From positions 2,976,001 through 3,040,000 of the forward strand of contig NC_010506.1 in NCBI RefSeq assembly GCF_000019525.1: a stretch of 64,000 nt of DNA. The letters run 5' to 3'. The stretch comes from Shewanella woodyi ATCC 51908 (GTDB lineage: Bacteria > Pseudomonadota > Gammaproteobacteria > Enterobacterales > Shewanellaceae). Within the stretch, counting starts at the first letter, position 1, and each line of letters opens with the position of its first letter. Positions 35,253-44,728 of the stretch are shown here, one piece after another. Both the position numbers and the translations under genes were made by a program. The notes beneath the pieces are model-generated. The model saw only the letters and a list, made by a program, of their open reading frames with translations. It searched no databases and was not told the DNA's origin.

Positions 35253-36173
35253 TTAAGCTAATGCTTCCTGCAATTGAGGAACGATCTGCTTCTTACGGCT
35301 TAATACACCGTCGAGCCAAACTCTGTCATTCTCACATGCTTTACCGTAAGCGCGTTCGATTAAGTTTGAATCATCACTCACCACAAGTAGTTCAGAGCCC
35401 TCTTTCATGATATCGGTCAGCAATAAAATCACGCTGTGACGCTCACCTTCTGCTTTCAATGCCGCAATATCGGCTTCAAGCTCAGCTTTAATATCGTCAA
35501 ACACAGATAGGTCAATGACTTCAAGTTGGCCAATACCGATCTTATTGCCGTTCATATTGAAGTCTTTAAAATCACGCATAACCAGATCACGTGCTGGTGT
35601 ACCTTCAACGGCAGATTTCACCTTGAACATCTCCATGCCAACAGCTTTGAAATCTTCAATTCCAGCTATCTCAGCCAGTGCTTCAACACACTTAATATCA
35701 GCAGTTGTGCAGGTTGGAGATTTGAAGATAACCGTATCGCTTAAGATGGCACACATCATGATACCAGCGATATCTTGTGGGATCTCTACATTGTGGAAAT
35801 CATACATCATCTTAATAATGGTATTACTGCAACCTACAGGACGGATCCAGCACTCGAGCGGTGTGGATGTAGTCAGGTCGCCTAATTTATGATGGTCGAC
35901 AATACCAACAATCGTTGCTTCAGCAATATCGTCCGGAGCCTGAGTTAGCTCAGAGTGATCGACGATATAAACCTCTTCACCAGCATAGCTTGTTTTAAAC
36001 TCTGGTGCTTCAAAACCAAACTTCTCTAAAATAAACGCTGTTTCAGGTGACAACTCACCTAAACGAGCCGCGATCGCAGCTTCACCGATCTGATTTTTCA
36101 GGTAAGCAAGTGCAATTGCACCACAAATTGAATCTGAATCTGGGATCTTATGGCCCACAACATAAACTGACAT
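35253..36173 (-). CDS. ppaC: Manganese-dependent inorganic pyrophosphatase
   Basis: 306 residues, family II pyrophosphatase of the DHH superfamily. The metal-binding motifs are VVGHKIPDSDSICGAIALAY at the start, YIVDHSE at about 70, and GIVDHHKLGD at about 88 (DHH). The DHHA2 domain fills the C-terminal third, including LSRKKQIVPQL with the substrate-binding Arg-Lys-Lys. It hydrolyses pyrophosphate in the cytoplasm. It is a single gene divergent from umuDC. Confidence 0.95.
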   Translation of the reverse strand: MSVYVVGHKIPDSDSICGAIALAYLKNQIGEAAIAARLGELSPETAFILEKFGFEAPEFKTSYAGEEVYIVDHSELTQAPDDIAEATIVGIVDHHKLGDLTTSTPLECWIRPVGCSNTIIKMMYDFHNVEIPQDIAGIMMCAILSDTVIFKSPTCTTADIKCVEALAEIAGIEDFKAVGMEMFKVKSAVEGTPARDLVMRDFKDFNMNGNKIGIGQLEVIDLSVFDDIKAELEADIAALKAEGERHSVILLLTDIMKEGSELLVVSDDSNLIERAYGKACENDRVWLDGVLSRKKQIVPQLQEALA

Positions 36174-36326
36174 TGATAACTCTCCTATTATTCAGCTTTA
36201 TTCTACCAAATTCATTTGGTTTGAAAACGATTAACTGTAAAGAACTGCGCAATGTCGCATCTTACCGCTTGATTAATCCCTAATTCCTGAAAAAGATTGC
36301 CAGTGTAAAGATTACTGCTAAACTAA

Positions 36327-36346
36327 TACTGTATAAAAACACAGTT
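36327..36346. promoter_or_regulatory. LexA-binding SOS box
   Basis: The core CTGT-N8-ACAG at 36329-36344 (CTGTATAAAAACACAG) is a perfect consensus, 20 bp before the umuD start. It overlaps the likely promoter and predicts strong LexA repression. Confidence 0.93.
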
Positions 36347-36364
36347 CACGGTAAATTATCACCT

Positions 36365-36793
36365 ATGAAACTTATCACCATCTCTGCCAGCGCAGGTATT
36401 ACAGGTTTCGAAAGCCCAGCAGCAGACTATAAACAACTTGAATTAAGTTTAGATGAATTGCTAGTTGAGCACCCTAGCGCCACCTTTCTCGCTCGGGCTA
36501 ACGGAAGCTCAATGCAAGGTGTTGGAATATTTGATGGAGATATTCTGATTGTTGACAGGCATGTCACCGTCACCAACCAGGACATCATTGTTGCAAACTA
36601 TAATGGCTCTTTTGTCTGCAAAATAATTGATACCAAAAGAAAGTTACTACTCTCAGCTAACGAAGAACATCAAGTTGTCACCATACATGAATATGATCAG
36701 TTTTCTGTAGAGGGAGTTGTGATCCGCTCAATACGCTGTCACAGAGCAAGTCCACTGTTTACTGGTGGAGGCTCTAACCGATGCCACTTATGA
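36365..36793 (+). CDS. umuD: DNA polymerase V protease subunit UmuD
   Basis: 142 residues, LexA/signal-peptidase-like self-cleaving protein. The cleavage site is Ala10-Gly11 (SASAGITGF), followed by ESPAADYKQL. The catalytic dyad is Ser49 (NGSSMQGVG) and Lys86 (FVCKII). The arm removed by cleavage is shorter than in E. coli UmuD. After RecA-stimulated cleavage it forms polymerase V with UmuC for error-prone lesion bypass. It follows a perfect SOS box. The stop is 43 nt before umuC; in many operons the two overlap. Confidence 0.95.
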   Translation: MKLITISASAGITGFESPAADYKQLELSLDELLVEHPSATFLARANGSSMQGVGIFDGDILIVDRHVTVTNQDIIVANYNGSFVCKIIDTKRKLLLSANEEHQVVTIHEYDQFSVEGVVIRSIRCHRASPLFTGGGSNRCHL

Positions 36794-36836
36794 TGAATTT
36801 TTTTAACCCCGCCCATATACTGAAACAGAGATAACC

Positions 36837-38090
36837 ATGTTTGCACTCGTCGATGCCAACTCCTTTTATTGCAGTGCTGAGCAAGTTTTCAGGCCAGAGT
36901 GGAGAGGACGTCCCATTATTGTGCTTTCCAATAATGACGGTTGCATCGTTGCAGCTAATCGTCAAGCCGTTGAGTCCGGGATCCCCAAGTTTGAACCTTA
37001 CTTTAAGATAAAAGCTCAATGTGAACGCTTAGGGGTTATTGCACTGAGCTCAAACTACGAGCTCTATGGCTCCCTCTCGGTCAGGTTAATGGAGGTGATT
37101 GGACGATTTGCTCCAGAGCAACATATCTACAGCATAGATGAGTCCTTTCTCTCTTTTGAGCGTAGCTACCCCGCTATTCCCTGTTTAATAGAACATGGAC
37201 ATAAGATCAGACGCGCAGTTTGGAAGGAGACTCGCTTGCCTGTTAGCGTTGGGATTGGCTCCACCTTAACCTTGGCAAAAGCCGCTAATCATGCTGCTAA
37301 AAAACAGGAGGGATACCAAGGTGTCTGCGTAATGGATAACCCATTCCAACAAAAAGAGATCCTACTTAAGATGCTCCCTTCAGATGTATGGGGGATCGGA
37401 CGACGTCTGGCTAAACAGCTTGATATGATGGGAGTAAAAAATGCCTATGAGCTATCACAGATGGCACCTAGCCTAGTGAAAAAGCAGTTTAATACAGAGG
37501 TTGAGCGTACCGTTCGCGAGCTTAACGGGGAGATCTGTAAAGGTTGGGATCAAGTCAGAGCTGATAAACAGCAGATCTTCTCCACTCGAAGTGTAGGAAA
37601 CAGGATCACCGATCTTAACGCTTTGCAGCAAGCCCTAAGCACACATATTGGCATCGCCACCAGCAATGCAAGAGCCCAAGGCTCTTTGTGCTCAGTATTA
37701 CTCGTTTTTGCCTCCAGCTCCCCTTTTGACTCTAAACCATCAAGCTTTAAACACACACAGCGTTTCGCCTATCCCACCAATGACACAGGGGAACTCACAC
37801 GAGTAGCCAACCAAGTGGCTGCAGAAAAGTTTCGCTCAGGTGTACGCTACTATAAAATTGGCGTGGGTTTAATCGACCTCGTCAATGAGAAGCATCTGCA
37901 GCAAGACCTCTTTGCACCAACTGTCGATCCCGCTTTAATGAAAGTCTATGACAGCCTAAACCTAAAATATGGCCCAGACTCTCTCTTTATGGCCGCACAA
38001 GGAAGCTCTCCTACATGGGGCATGAAACGGCAATATCTGACTCCCCAATACACCACATGCTGGAACGATCTGCCTAAAGTTCAATGTTAG
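36837..38090 (+). CDS. umuC: DNA polymerase V catalytic subunit UmuC (Y family)
   Basis: 417 residues. Y-family palm motifs are seen in FALVDANSFYCSAEQVFRP at the N terminus, IVLSNNDGCIVAANRQA at about 30-46, and IYSIDESFLSF at about 97-107 (the acidic SIDE pair). A helix-hairpin-helix region (SDVWGIGRRLAKQLDMMGV) and the little-finger domain follow, then a C-terminal UmuC tail with GPDSLFMAAQG. It performs translesion synthesis with cleaved UmuD. It is co-transcribed with umuD under the LexA box. Confidence 0.95.
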   Translation: MFALVDANSFYCSAEQVFRPEWRGRPIIVLSNNDGCIVAANRQAVESGIPKFEPYFKIKAQCERLGVIALSSNYELYGSLSVRLMEVIGRFAPEQHIYSIDESFLSFERSYPAIPCLIEHGHKIRRAVWKETRLPVSVGIGSTLTLAKAANHAAKKQEGYQGVCVMDNPFQQKEILLKMLPSDVWGIGRRLAKQLDMMGVKNAYELSQMAPSLVKKQFNTEVERTVRELNGEICKGWDQVRADKQQIFSTRSVGNRITDLNALQQALSTHIGIATSNARAQGSLCSVLLVFASSSPFDSKPSSFKHTQRFAYPTNDTGELTRVANQVAAEKFRSGVRYYKIGVGLIDLVNEKHLQQDLFAPTVDPALMKVYDSLNLKYGPDSLFMAAQGSSPTWGMKRQYLTPQYTTCWNDLPKVQC

Positions 38091-38142
38091 TTAAAAGCTC
38101 AGTGCTAAACCGACTCTTTCTTATGCCCATGGTCGAAATAGA

Positions 38143-38517
38143 TTACTTTTTGCGGCTACCTGGCAGTGCTTTTGGCATGGCATTACAGCAATGAGGATCA
38201 TGTTCATCGTTATCTTTGATGTTTTGATCGACAAATTTGTAATACCCCTCTTTAATTTTGGTCCATAATCCCTGTGAAGTATCCGCGCCATGGGCTTGCA
38301 ACAAGGCCTCTATACCATCGAGATCGCAATGCGTCGCATCGTAGGCCATATTAATCGTCGCCGTTGATGCATCAAAAGAGACACTCTCAACCCCTACTAG
38401 AGTATCGATCTCTAAGATAATCGCCTCTCTGTTATCTTCTGTCACCCCCTCCAACTTGAGGTTTCGTCTTACTAAATTTATCTCTTTAACGCCGGGCCTA
38501 TGGTCTAAATCATTCAT
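38143..38517 (-). CDS. HMA-like small protein with C-terminal cysteine pair
   Basis: 124 residues. Residues 16-76 have the beta-alpha-beta-beta-alpha-beta pattern of heavy-metal-associated (ferredoxin-like) domains (NLKLEGVTEDNREAIILEID, VGVESVSFDASTATINMAYD), but the metal-binding CxxC of that domain is absent. Instead the C terminus carries HDPHCCNAMPKALPGSRKK, a His/Cys cluster that could bind metal. No signal peptide is present. It is convergent with umuC and divergent from the RND efflux genes. Function is not established. Confidence 0.6.
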   Translation of the reverse strand: MNDLDHRPGVKEINLVRRNLKLEGVTEDNREAIILEIDTLVGVESVSFDASTATINMAYDATHCDLDGIEALLQAHGADTSQGLWTKIKEGYYKFVDQNIKDNDEHDPHCCNAMPKALPGSRKK

Positions 38518-38935
38518 ATATCGTCCTTAAGCGAGAACTGCTAATAACGGTTCGAATACTTAACCCTTACTCTAATTAACCTTGACTGGGTATAGTCATC
38601 ATGCCAGTTTCTGATAACACAAAAAATACCAAACAAGCTCAATTCAGGCTCAGATTGATACAGATCAATAACATAAGCCTTTTCGCTTAATAATCTACAT
38701 CCCATGCAATCATTGACATAACAGATTAAATAGCCACTCTTTTAAGCACTCTCCTAGTCAAAAATATAAACGACACATAAATTTACACAATACGGATGTA
38801 ACATTCCCCCACATCAATTAACATGTGAGCGTCGGAAGTTATTTATCCACCTAATAGAATAGGCAACCTAAGTCATTCAAATAATTTAGATTGTCGTAAA
38901 ACAAAAAATACAGGCTTCAACAAGAGGAAGTGTTT
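38518..38935. other. Intergenic region before the RND efflux genes
   Basis: 418 bp, A+T-rich. It holds the divergent promoters of the HMA-like gene and the RND adaptor gene. I could not identify a specific operator, repeat or gene remnant. Confidence 0.4.
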
Positions 38936-40129
38936 GTGGCTACAAAAAAACAGATTATTTTGCCTATTGCCGTTATCTCAATAGGGATTGGAAGTTTCTT
39001 AGCAATTTCAGCATTGAAAAAGCCGCCAGAAGAGAAAGAAGCAGTAGACAACACCCCACTCGTTGCCGTAAAGCAGGTAAAGCTTGAGCCAATGACGTTT
39101 AAGGTAAACTCATACGGCGTTGTAAATGCAAAGTATGAAACAGAATTAGTCTCTCAGGTAAATGGGGAGATTGTCTTTCTATCTGATACCTTTGTTCGCG
39201 GTGGATTTGTCAAAAAAGGCGATATCCTTGCCAGAATAGACTCTAGTGATTATGACGCAGATCTCATTGATGCTGAAGCAAAACTTGCGTCGGCTCGCGC
39301 CACATTAGTCCAAGAGAAAGCGTTTGGTAAAGTCGCCGAAGAGGAGTGGAAACGCATTAAAGATGGCGTGCCTACTGAGTTGAGTTTACGTAAACCACAA
39401 CTTGCTCAAGAGCTTGCCAAGCTAAACTCCTCTGAAGCAGGTCTTAAGCGCGCAAAACGTAATGTAGAGCGAACCATCATCAAAGCCCCTTACGATGCAC
39501 TCATTGAGAGCCGTAATATTGGCTTAGGCTCTTACGTAAGCATGGGAACAAAACTTGGAAAAGTGTTAAGCACCCATAAAGCAGAGATCCGTTTACCTCT
39601 GGCAGATAAAGAGATCCAATATCTGGTAAATAAAGGCAAAGATGCCGATGTGACTTTAGTTGCCAATCTCGGTGGCAGCAAACAGGAGTGGGCAGGAAAG
39701 ATAGTTCGAAGCGAAGGCGTTATAGACAGTCGCAGTCGTATGACCTACTTAGTTGCCGAAGTCATTGACCCATACGGTTTACAGTCCGATAAGAGTGAGC
39801 TCAGATATGGTACCTATGTAACAGCTAATATTTCTGGTACTGATGCTGGTGATGTCGTCGTTATGCCAAGACACTTAGTCATCAATGGCCAGATAGCCAT
39901 ACTCGATGACGATAAAAAGCTTCGCTATAAAGATGTCAACGTGATCCGTCAATCTGGCGCAGAGGTCGTGATATCAGATGGCTTGACTCAAAACATGGAG
40001 GTGATCATCTCTGCGTTGGATTATCCTGTCGAAGGGATGAAGCTAGCCTTACCTGAAGATAAGTTACTACAGCAAAATAGTGAAGGTGAAGAGTCTGATA
40101 CTCAACTTGCCATGGAAGAGAAGGAGTAA
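38936..40129 (+). CDS. RND efflux periplasmic adaptor (membrane fusion protein)
   Basis: 397 residues from the GTG at 38936, the better spaced start after AGAGGAA; a GTG two codons upstream is possible. An N-terminal membrane anchor (IILPIAVISIGIGSFLAISA) is followed by the lipoyl/barrel-sandwich region (VNGEIVFLSDTFVRGGFVKKGDILARIDS), an alpha-helical hairpin (about 90-170) and beta-barrel and membrane-proximal domains. There is no lipobox. It links the inner-membrane RND pump to an outer-membrane channel, which is not encoded here. The stop is 3 nt before the permease gene. Confidence 0.93.
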   Translation: MATKKQIILPIAVISIGIGSFLAISALKKPPEEKEAVDNTPLVAVKQVKLEPMTFKVNSYGVVNAKYETELVSQVNGEIVFLSDTFVRGGFVKKGDILARIDSSDYDADLIDAEAKLASARATLVQEKAFGKVAEEEWKRIKDGVPTELSLRKPQLAQELAKLNSSEAGLKRAKRNVERTIIKAPYDALIESRNIGLGSYVSMGTKLGKVLSTHKAEIRLPLADKEIQYLVNKGKDADVTLVANLGGSKQEWAGKIVRSEGVIDSRSRMTYLVAEVIDPYGLQSDKSELRYGTYVTANISGTDAGDVVVMPRHLVINGQIAILDDDKKLRYKDVNVIRQSGAEVVISDGLTQNMEVIISALDYPVEGMKLALPEDKLLQQNSEGEESDTQLAMEEKE

Positions 40130-40132
40130 TCC

Positions 40133-43100
40133 ATGACAGTAACCAACAAAAAAGGCACGACTCCACCCTCTCATGAAGATACAGAAAGAGGGATCATTGC
40201 CTGGTTTGCCAGAAACAGTGTCGCCGCCAACCTACTCATGATCATCATCATTCTTGGTGGATTACTGACAGCTGACACCATACGTAAACAGTTTTTCCCC
40301 CAAGTTGAAATAAACTGGGTTGAGTTTAATGCTTTCTATCCCGGCGCAGCGCCTCAGGAGGTCGAAGAGGGGATCACCATTAAGGTTGAAGAAGCACTGG
40401 AGAGTGTTCAAGGCCTAAAACGTGTGATCACTTATTCAAATCGTAACTCGGCCAGTGGTTATTTTCGAATTGAGGATTCATACGATCCACAAGTCGTTCT
40501 CGATGAGATTAAATCTGAAATTGATTCAATCTCAAGCTTTCCTGATGGCATGGAGAGACCAAAGGTTGAGCGCATAAAACTCCGTCAAGAGGTACTCTAT
40601 ATGAGTCTTTACGGGGATATGACACATAGACAGCTAAAAGAGTTAGGTGAAAACATTCATGATGAGTTAATGCAACTCCCCTTAGTGAATATCACTGAGT
40701 TCTATAGCGGGCTTGGCTATGAAATCGCCATAGAGGTAAGTAAAGACAGATTAAGAGAGTTTGGCTTAAGTTTTAACGACGTAGCAAATGCGGTGCGTGG
40801 ATTTTCAAGAAACATGTCAGCTGGCCAGATCCGCGCCGAGAATGGCTACATTAACCTCAGGGTACAAAACCAAGCTTACGTGGGCTATGAGTTTGAAAAT
40901 CTGCCACTCATTACTTTAGATGACGGTACAACGGTATTACTTGGAGATATTGCCACGGTTATTGATGGCTTCGAAGAGGGAATACAGCACTCTAAATTCA
41001 ACGGTAAAAACTCTGTCACCTTCTTTATCGGTGCAGCTAACGATCAAAGCATGACCGATGTTGCCGATGTGGTAAAAAAATATGTTACCGAAAAGCAAGA
41101 GGTTTTACCTGAAGGCCTTAAACTAGAAACCTGGGTTGATATGACCTACTACCTAGAGGGTCGCTTAGATCTCATGCTCGACAGTATGAAATCGGGCGCA
41201 GTCTTAGTCTTTTTGATGCTTGCCCTCTTCCTACGCGTTAGGCTCGCATTCTGGGTCATGATGGGACTACCAGTCTGTTTCCTTGGTACCTTGCTCTTTA
41301 TGCCAATGGGAATGATAGACGTAACCGTTAATGTCATCAGTCTCTTCGCCTTTATTTTGGTATTAGGTATTGTCGTCGATGATGCCATTGTAATGGGAGA
41401 GAGCGCCCATGATGAGTGTGAGCGCAGTGGTCAAAGCTTAGAGAGTGTCATACGAGGCGTAAAGCGTGTTGCTATGCCTGCAACCTTTGGTGTATTTACC
41501 ACCATTGCAGCTTTCTTGCCTATCACACTTGGTGAAGGTCCCTCCTCTGCGTTCGGACAAGCGATTGGCTATGTTGTCATATTATGTCTCATCTTCTCTT
41601 TAGTGGAGTCAAAACTTATTTTGCCTGCTCACTTGGCGAGAATGAAACAGAAAAAAGTAGTACAACCTGGCTCTCGCAATCCTTTAGATTGGTTGAGAAT
41701 CGGTGTCAATTACATCCAAGGTAAGATTGATAGAGGCTTACAGCATTTTATTAAAGAGGTTTACCGCCCAGCACTTACTATTGCTGTAAAGTATCGCTAC
41801 GCCATTATCATGCTGTTTATTAGCTTCATTTTAATCTGCGCAGGCCTCTATACAGGTGGGATGATCCGTTATGTCGGTCAACCTAAGATCCCCCATGACT
41901 TCCCGCGCGTCAGCTTCGAGATGAACGTAGATGCTTCAGAGAAAGCAACACTCTCAGCAGCTTTAGCTATCGAGAAAGCAATTTATGACGTGGATAAGCG
42001 CTTAGAGGAGAAATATGGGCAAGGCATGGTCTCTGATATGCAGGTTGATCTCAGGGGGCGTACCTCAGCCGAAGTGATGACTAAGCTGGTGGATCCTGAA
42101 ATAAGACCATTAGATACCTTTGAGCTTGCCGAACTTTGGCGACAAGCGATGCCGCTGATCCCAGGGATGAAATCCTTCGATGTACAGGATAACCTGTTCG
42201 GTGGAGGCCGAGATGATGGCGACATCAGCTTCCGTCTTGAAGGAAAGGATGAAGCACAACTGGTTGCCGCAGCCAAGGAGCTCAAGGCCAAACTCAATAC
42301 CCTTAAAGGCGTCGGAGATGTCAACGATAGCCGACAATCTAGCGCTAAAGAGGTGCAATTTGAGCTAAAACCGCAAGCTTATGGACTCGGTTTAACCTTA
42401 GCCAACATCGCATCTCAAGTAGGCAACAGCTTCTACGGACTTGAAGCCCAGCGTATATTGCGAAATGGTGAAGAGATTAAAGTCATGCTTCGCTACCCAG
42501 AGGAGCAGCGTAACTCGATTGCTCAGGTCTCTGAAGTGATGATTTTAACTCCTCAAGGCGCCGAAGTACCTCTATCGGAAGTTGCCGAGATTAAAGTCAC
42601 TCAAGGTGTGAATGGGATACGCCGTGAGAATGGTAACCGTACCATTAATGTTTGGGCTTCGGTCGATGCCGATCAAGCAGAGCCCTTCAAACTGGCTGAA
42701 GAGATCCGCGATAACTTTATGCCAGAGTTACTTAAAAAGTACCCTAGGGTTAAGAGTGAAGTCTCCGGTAATATCCAAGAGCAGATGGACAGTGCTAAAA
42801 CACAGCTAAGGGATTTTATTATCTCTCTACTGATCATTTACAGCTTACTGGCTATTCCACTTAAATCTTACTCACAGCCCTTTATGATAATGGCAGTCAT
42901 CCCATTCGGTGTAATAGGTTCCGTATTGGGTCATATGATCATGGGGATCGACTTAAGCGCCCTATCACTATTTGGCATCATCGCAGCTGCAGGTGTCGTG
43001 GTGAACGATTCACTGGTGATGGTTGATTACATCAATAAATCCAGAGAAGCGGGCATAGAGATGAAGCGAGCTGTACTGGAGGCGGGCTGTCGACGCTTCA

Positions 43101-43354
43101 GGGCCATCATGCTCACCTCTTTAACCACCTTTATCGGTCTGATGCCTATCATGACTGAGACCAGTATGCAGGCGAAAATGGTGATCCCAATGGCTACCTC
43201 CCTCGCCTTTGGTGTCCTGTTTGCCACAGTGGTGACCTTAATGTTGATACCTTGCCTATATCTTGCCATTGAAGATATTAAAAAGCTGGTTGGCAGTAAG
43301 TCACGAGTGAGTATTGAGGGTAACCTAGATATGCAGCCTGAGCCGATAAAATAA
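40133..43354 (+). CDS. RND-family efflux permease
   Basis: 1073 residues, with twelve transmembrane helices in two halves and two large periplasmic loops. Helix 1 contains NSVAANLLMIIIILGGLLTA. The proton-relay helix 4 reads LGIVVDDAIVMGESAHDECE, with the paired Asp residues, and the C-terminal half has GLMPIMTETSMQAKMVIPMA. It expels hydrophobic or amphiphilic compounds using the proton gradient. The length is slightly above AcrB. It starts 3 nt after the adaptor stop, so they form an operon. No regulator or outer-membrane component is adjacent. Confidence 0.95.
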   Translation: MTVTNKKGTTPPSHEDTERGIIAWFARNSVAANLLMIIIILGGLLTADTIRKQFFPQVEINWVEFNAFYPGAAPQEVEEGITIKVEEALESVQGLKRVITYSNRNSASGYFRIEDSYDPQVVLDEIKSEIDSISSFPDGMERPKVERIKLRQEVLYMSLYGDMTHRQLKELGENIHDELMQLPLVNITEFYSGLGYEIAIEVSKDRLREFGLSFNDVANAVRGFSRNMSAGQIRAENGYINLRVQNQAYVGYEFENLPLITLDDGTTVLLGDIATVIDGFEEGIQHSKFNGKNSVTFFIGAANDQSMTDVADVVKKYVTEKQEVLPEGLKLETWVDMTYYLEGRLDLMLDSMKSGAVLVFLMLALFLRVRLAFWVMMGLPVCFLGTLLFMPMGMIDVTVNVISLFAFILVLGIVVDDAIVMGESAHDECERSGQSLESVIRGVKRVAMPATFGVFTTIAAFLPITLGEGPSSAFGQAIGYVVILCLIFSLVESKLILPAHLARMKQKKVVQPGSRNPLDWLRIGVNYIQGKIDRGLQHFIKEVYRPALTIAVKYRYAIIMLFISFILICAGLYTGGMIRYVGQPKIPHDFPRVSFEMNVDASEKATLSAALAIEKAIYDVDKRLEEKYGQGMVSDMQVDLRGRTSAEVMTKLVDPEIRPLDTFELAELWRQAMPLIPGMKSFDVQDNLFGGGRDDGDISFRLEGKDEAQLVAAAKELKAKLNTLKGVGDVNDSRQSSAKEVQFELKPQAYGLGLTLANIASQVGNSFYGLEAQRILRNGEEIKVMLRYPEEQRNSIAQVSEVMILTPQGAEVPLSEVAEIKVTQGVNGIRRENGNRTINVWASVDADQAEPFKLAEEIRDNFMPELLKKYPRVKSEVSGNIQEQMDSAKTQLRDFIISLLIIYSLLAIPLKSYSQPFMIMAVIPFGVIGSVLGHMIMGIDLSALSLFGIIAAAGVVVNDSLVMVDYINKSREAGIEMKRAVLEAGCRRFRAIMLTSLTTFIGLMPIMTETSMQAKMVIPMATSLAFGVLFATVVTLMLIPCLYLAIEDIKKLVGSKSRVSIEGNLDMQPEPIK

Positions 43355-43377
43355 TCTAATAGCTATTAGCCAAAAGT

Positions 43378-43413
43378 AAAATGCCGCTCTGTTTAACAGA
43401 AGCGGCATTTTTT
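43378..43413 (+). terminator. Terminator of the RND operon
   Basis: AAATGCCGCT...AGCGGCATTT is a 10-bp stem followed by T residues, 23 nt after the permease stop. Confidence 0.93.
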
Positions 43414-43496
43414 ATAGGGATGGAACTGTTTTCAAAGCTATATGGATTGTTTAAATTTAAACAACATATGATACCCGGTCACTTAAAATTTGAACC

Positions 43497-44345
43497 CTAC
43501 TCCATGTCGCGGGATTCAAACCTTGCTACAACCTTCCCCATGTTATTCTTAACGATTAGGATCTCACCTTGAACTTGATAACTTGCAAAGCTTTCCAGTG
43601 CAGTAAGAAACGCCATCTCTTGCTCCATCCCTTTGGCACACATTTTACGCGTACCAGCTACAGGTCCCATGGTCAGCTTTCCCTCTTGGGTTTGAAAACT
43701 TCCCATAAAGTTATTGCAGCCAGAGAAACCGTTAACCGCATTTTTGTCACTATTAAATTGAATAAAAAGCGCGTTATCTCCCTCACCCATAGCAACTGGA
43801 CTCTCGGCTAAGCTCATTAATTCCCAATGGGTAAGACTAAACTCAGCATTAGCGTTAACATCTGCTGCTTTGTCTCGTACCACACGATCCAATTTTATCT
43901 CAATAGGCGATGCTTGATTTTGAGCAAAGGGGTCGATATGGGTTGTCGATGTAAACACTAAGCTGTCTTCAGCTTTAATTGTCGCACGTAAACTGTATCT
44001 ATGTTTATCTAAAATATTGCTTGAATCATACCCAATGCTCACTGTATAGGGAGGCGCACCAAGCTCAGTTACTGTCTGGCTTGCAATAAGCTCTGAAGCC
44101 GCATCGGCTTTTGAAACATCCTCAAGCACCACCTCAAGCACCGCATTAGGCGGCAACATTCTACGATCTAAATAGATCACGTTCACATCCAGTGATTTCA
44201 TCACGCTGGCCTTTTCTGTAAGCTGCTTATCGGCTATTGAGCCATCTTGATTTGGAGTAACCGTTTTACTATCGCAAGCTTGCAATGCAAAAGCAGATAT
44301 AAGAACTGAAGAGAGTAAGGCAAGTTTTTTCAATTTAAACTGCAT
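43497..44345 (-). CDS. Lipoprotein with YbaY-like and META (HslJ-like) domains
   Basis: 282 residues. A lipoprotein signal with lipobox LQAC (Cys24) gives an outer- or inner-membrane-anchored protein. The first domain (about 50-150) has VNVIYLDRRMLPPNAVLEVV, the pattern of YbaY-type lipoprotein domains. The second (about 170-280) is a META domain: HWELMSLAESPV, FNSDKNAVNGFSGCNNFMGS and GPVAGTRKMC. META proteins such as HslJ are linked to stress and novobiocin resistance. It is convergent with the RND operon. The start has AGGA upstream. Confidence 0.87.
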   Translation of the reverse strand: MQFKLKKLALLSSVLISAFALQACDSKTVTPNQDGSIADKQLTEKASVMKSLDVNVIYLDRRMLPPNAVLEVVLEDVSKADAASELIASQTVTELGAPPYTVSIGYDSSNILDKHRYSLRATIKAEDSLVFTSTTHIDPFAQNQASPIEIKLDRVVRDKAADVNANAEFSLTHWELMSLAESPVAMGEGDNALFIQFNSDKNAVNGFSGCNNFMGSFQTQEGKLTMGPVAGTRKMCAKGMEQEMAFLTALESFASYQVQGEILIVKNNMGKVVARFESRDME

Positions 44346-44687
44346 AGGAAAATCCTTTTAGTAACAAGGTCAGGACAAGCACTTGTCATCCTGACAAAAA
44401 TGGCAGATTGAACCAGTTCAGCGTTTATGACAAGAAAAACTCACTCAATCATGTCAGATTTAACAAAGATACTCTCTTCGAAAGTTAAAAATCCAACATA
44501 AGTAACAATAAGTTATAAATCCCCCTCATTAAAATGAATTGCACCTTCGGCATCTCTCTTCTAAATGGAGCACAAATAACAAATAGTAAAAAACCTAACG
44601 CTTTTATTAGGACTTCATCTAAATATGGCGGAGGGATAGCTGATTTAAACAATAGGAACCCTAGGGTTCAGCTACTGCCTCGAAACG
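44346..44687. other. Intergenic DNA with a tRNA remnant
   Basis: About 340 bp between the META lipoprotein and the tRNA terminator. It contains the degenerate tRNA-Ser partial copy described separately. A 63-codon reading frame at 44534 runs through that remnant and is not a gene. Confidence 0.5.
44613..44664 (-). pseudogene. Degenerate partial copy of the tRNA-Ser 3' half
   Basis: On the minus strand the segment reads CTAGGGTTC, then nine inserted nucleotides, then AAATC, AG, and CTATCCCTCCGCCA. It continues with the same 13 nt that follow the intact tRNA-Ser gene. A 27-bp stretch (44613-44639) is identical to 44716-44742. The 5' half and anticodon arm are unrecognisable. It may be a decayed tandem tRNA copy or the scar of an element that used the tRNA 3' end as an attachment site. 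Confidence 0.75.
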
Positions 44688-44718
44688 AAAAAGCCCCAAG
44701 TATCTCTACTTGGGGCTT
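44688..44718 (-). terminator. Terminator of tRNA-Ser
   Basis: AAGCCCCAAG...CTTGGGGCTT is a 10-bp stem with a T run on the minus strand, 11 nt after the tRNA 3' end. Confidence 0.92.
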
Positions 44719-44728
44719 CATCTAAATA

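Noticed and set aside
41149..42358. Several antisense ORFs in the RND permease gene
   Set aside because: They are shadows of the permease frame, without start signals or recognisable products.
44534..44725. 63-codon ORF across the tRNA remnant
   Set aside because: It reads through the pseudo-tRNA and the tRNA terminator, so it cannot be a real gene.
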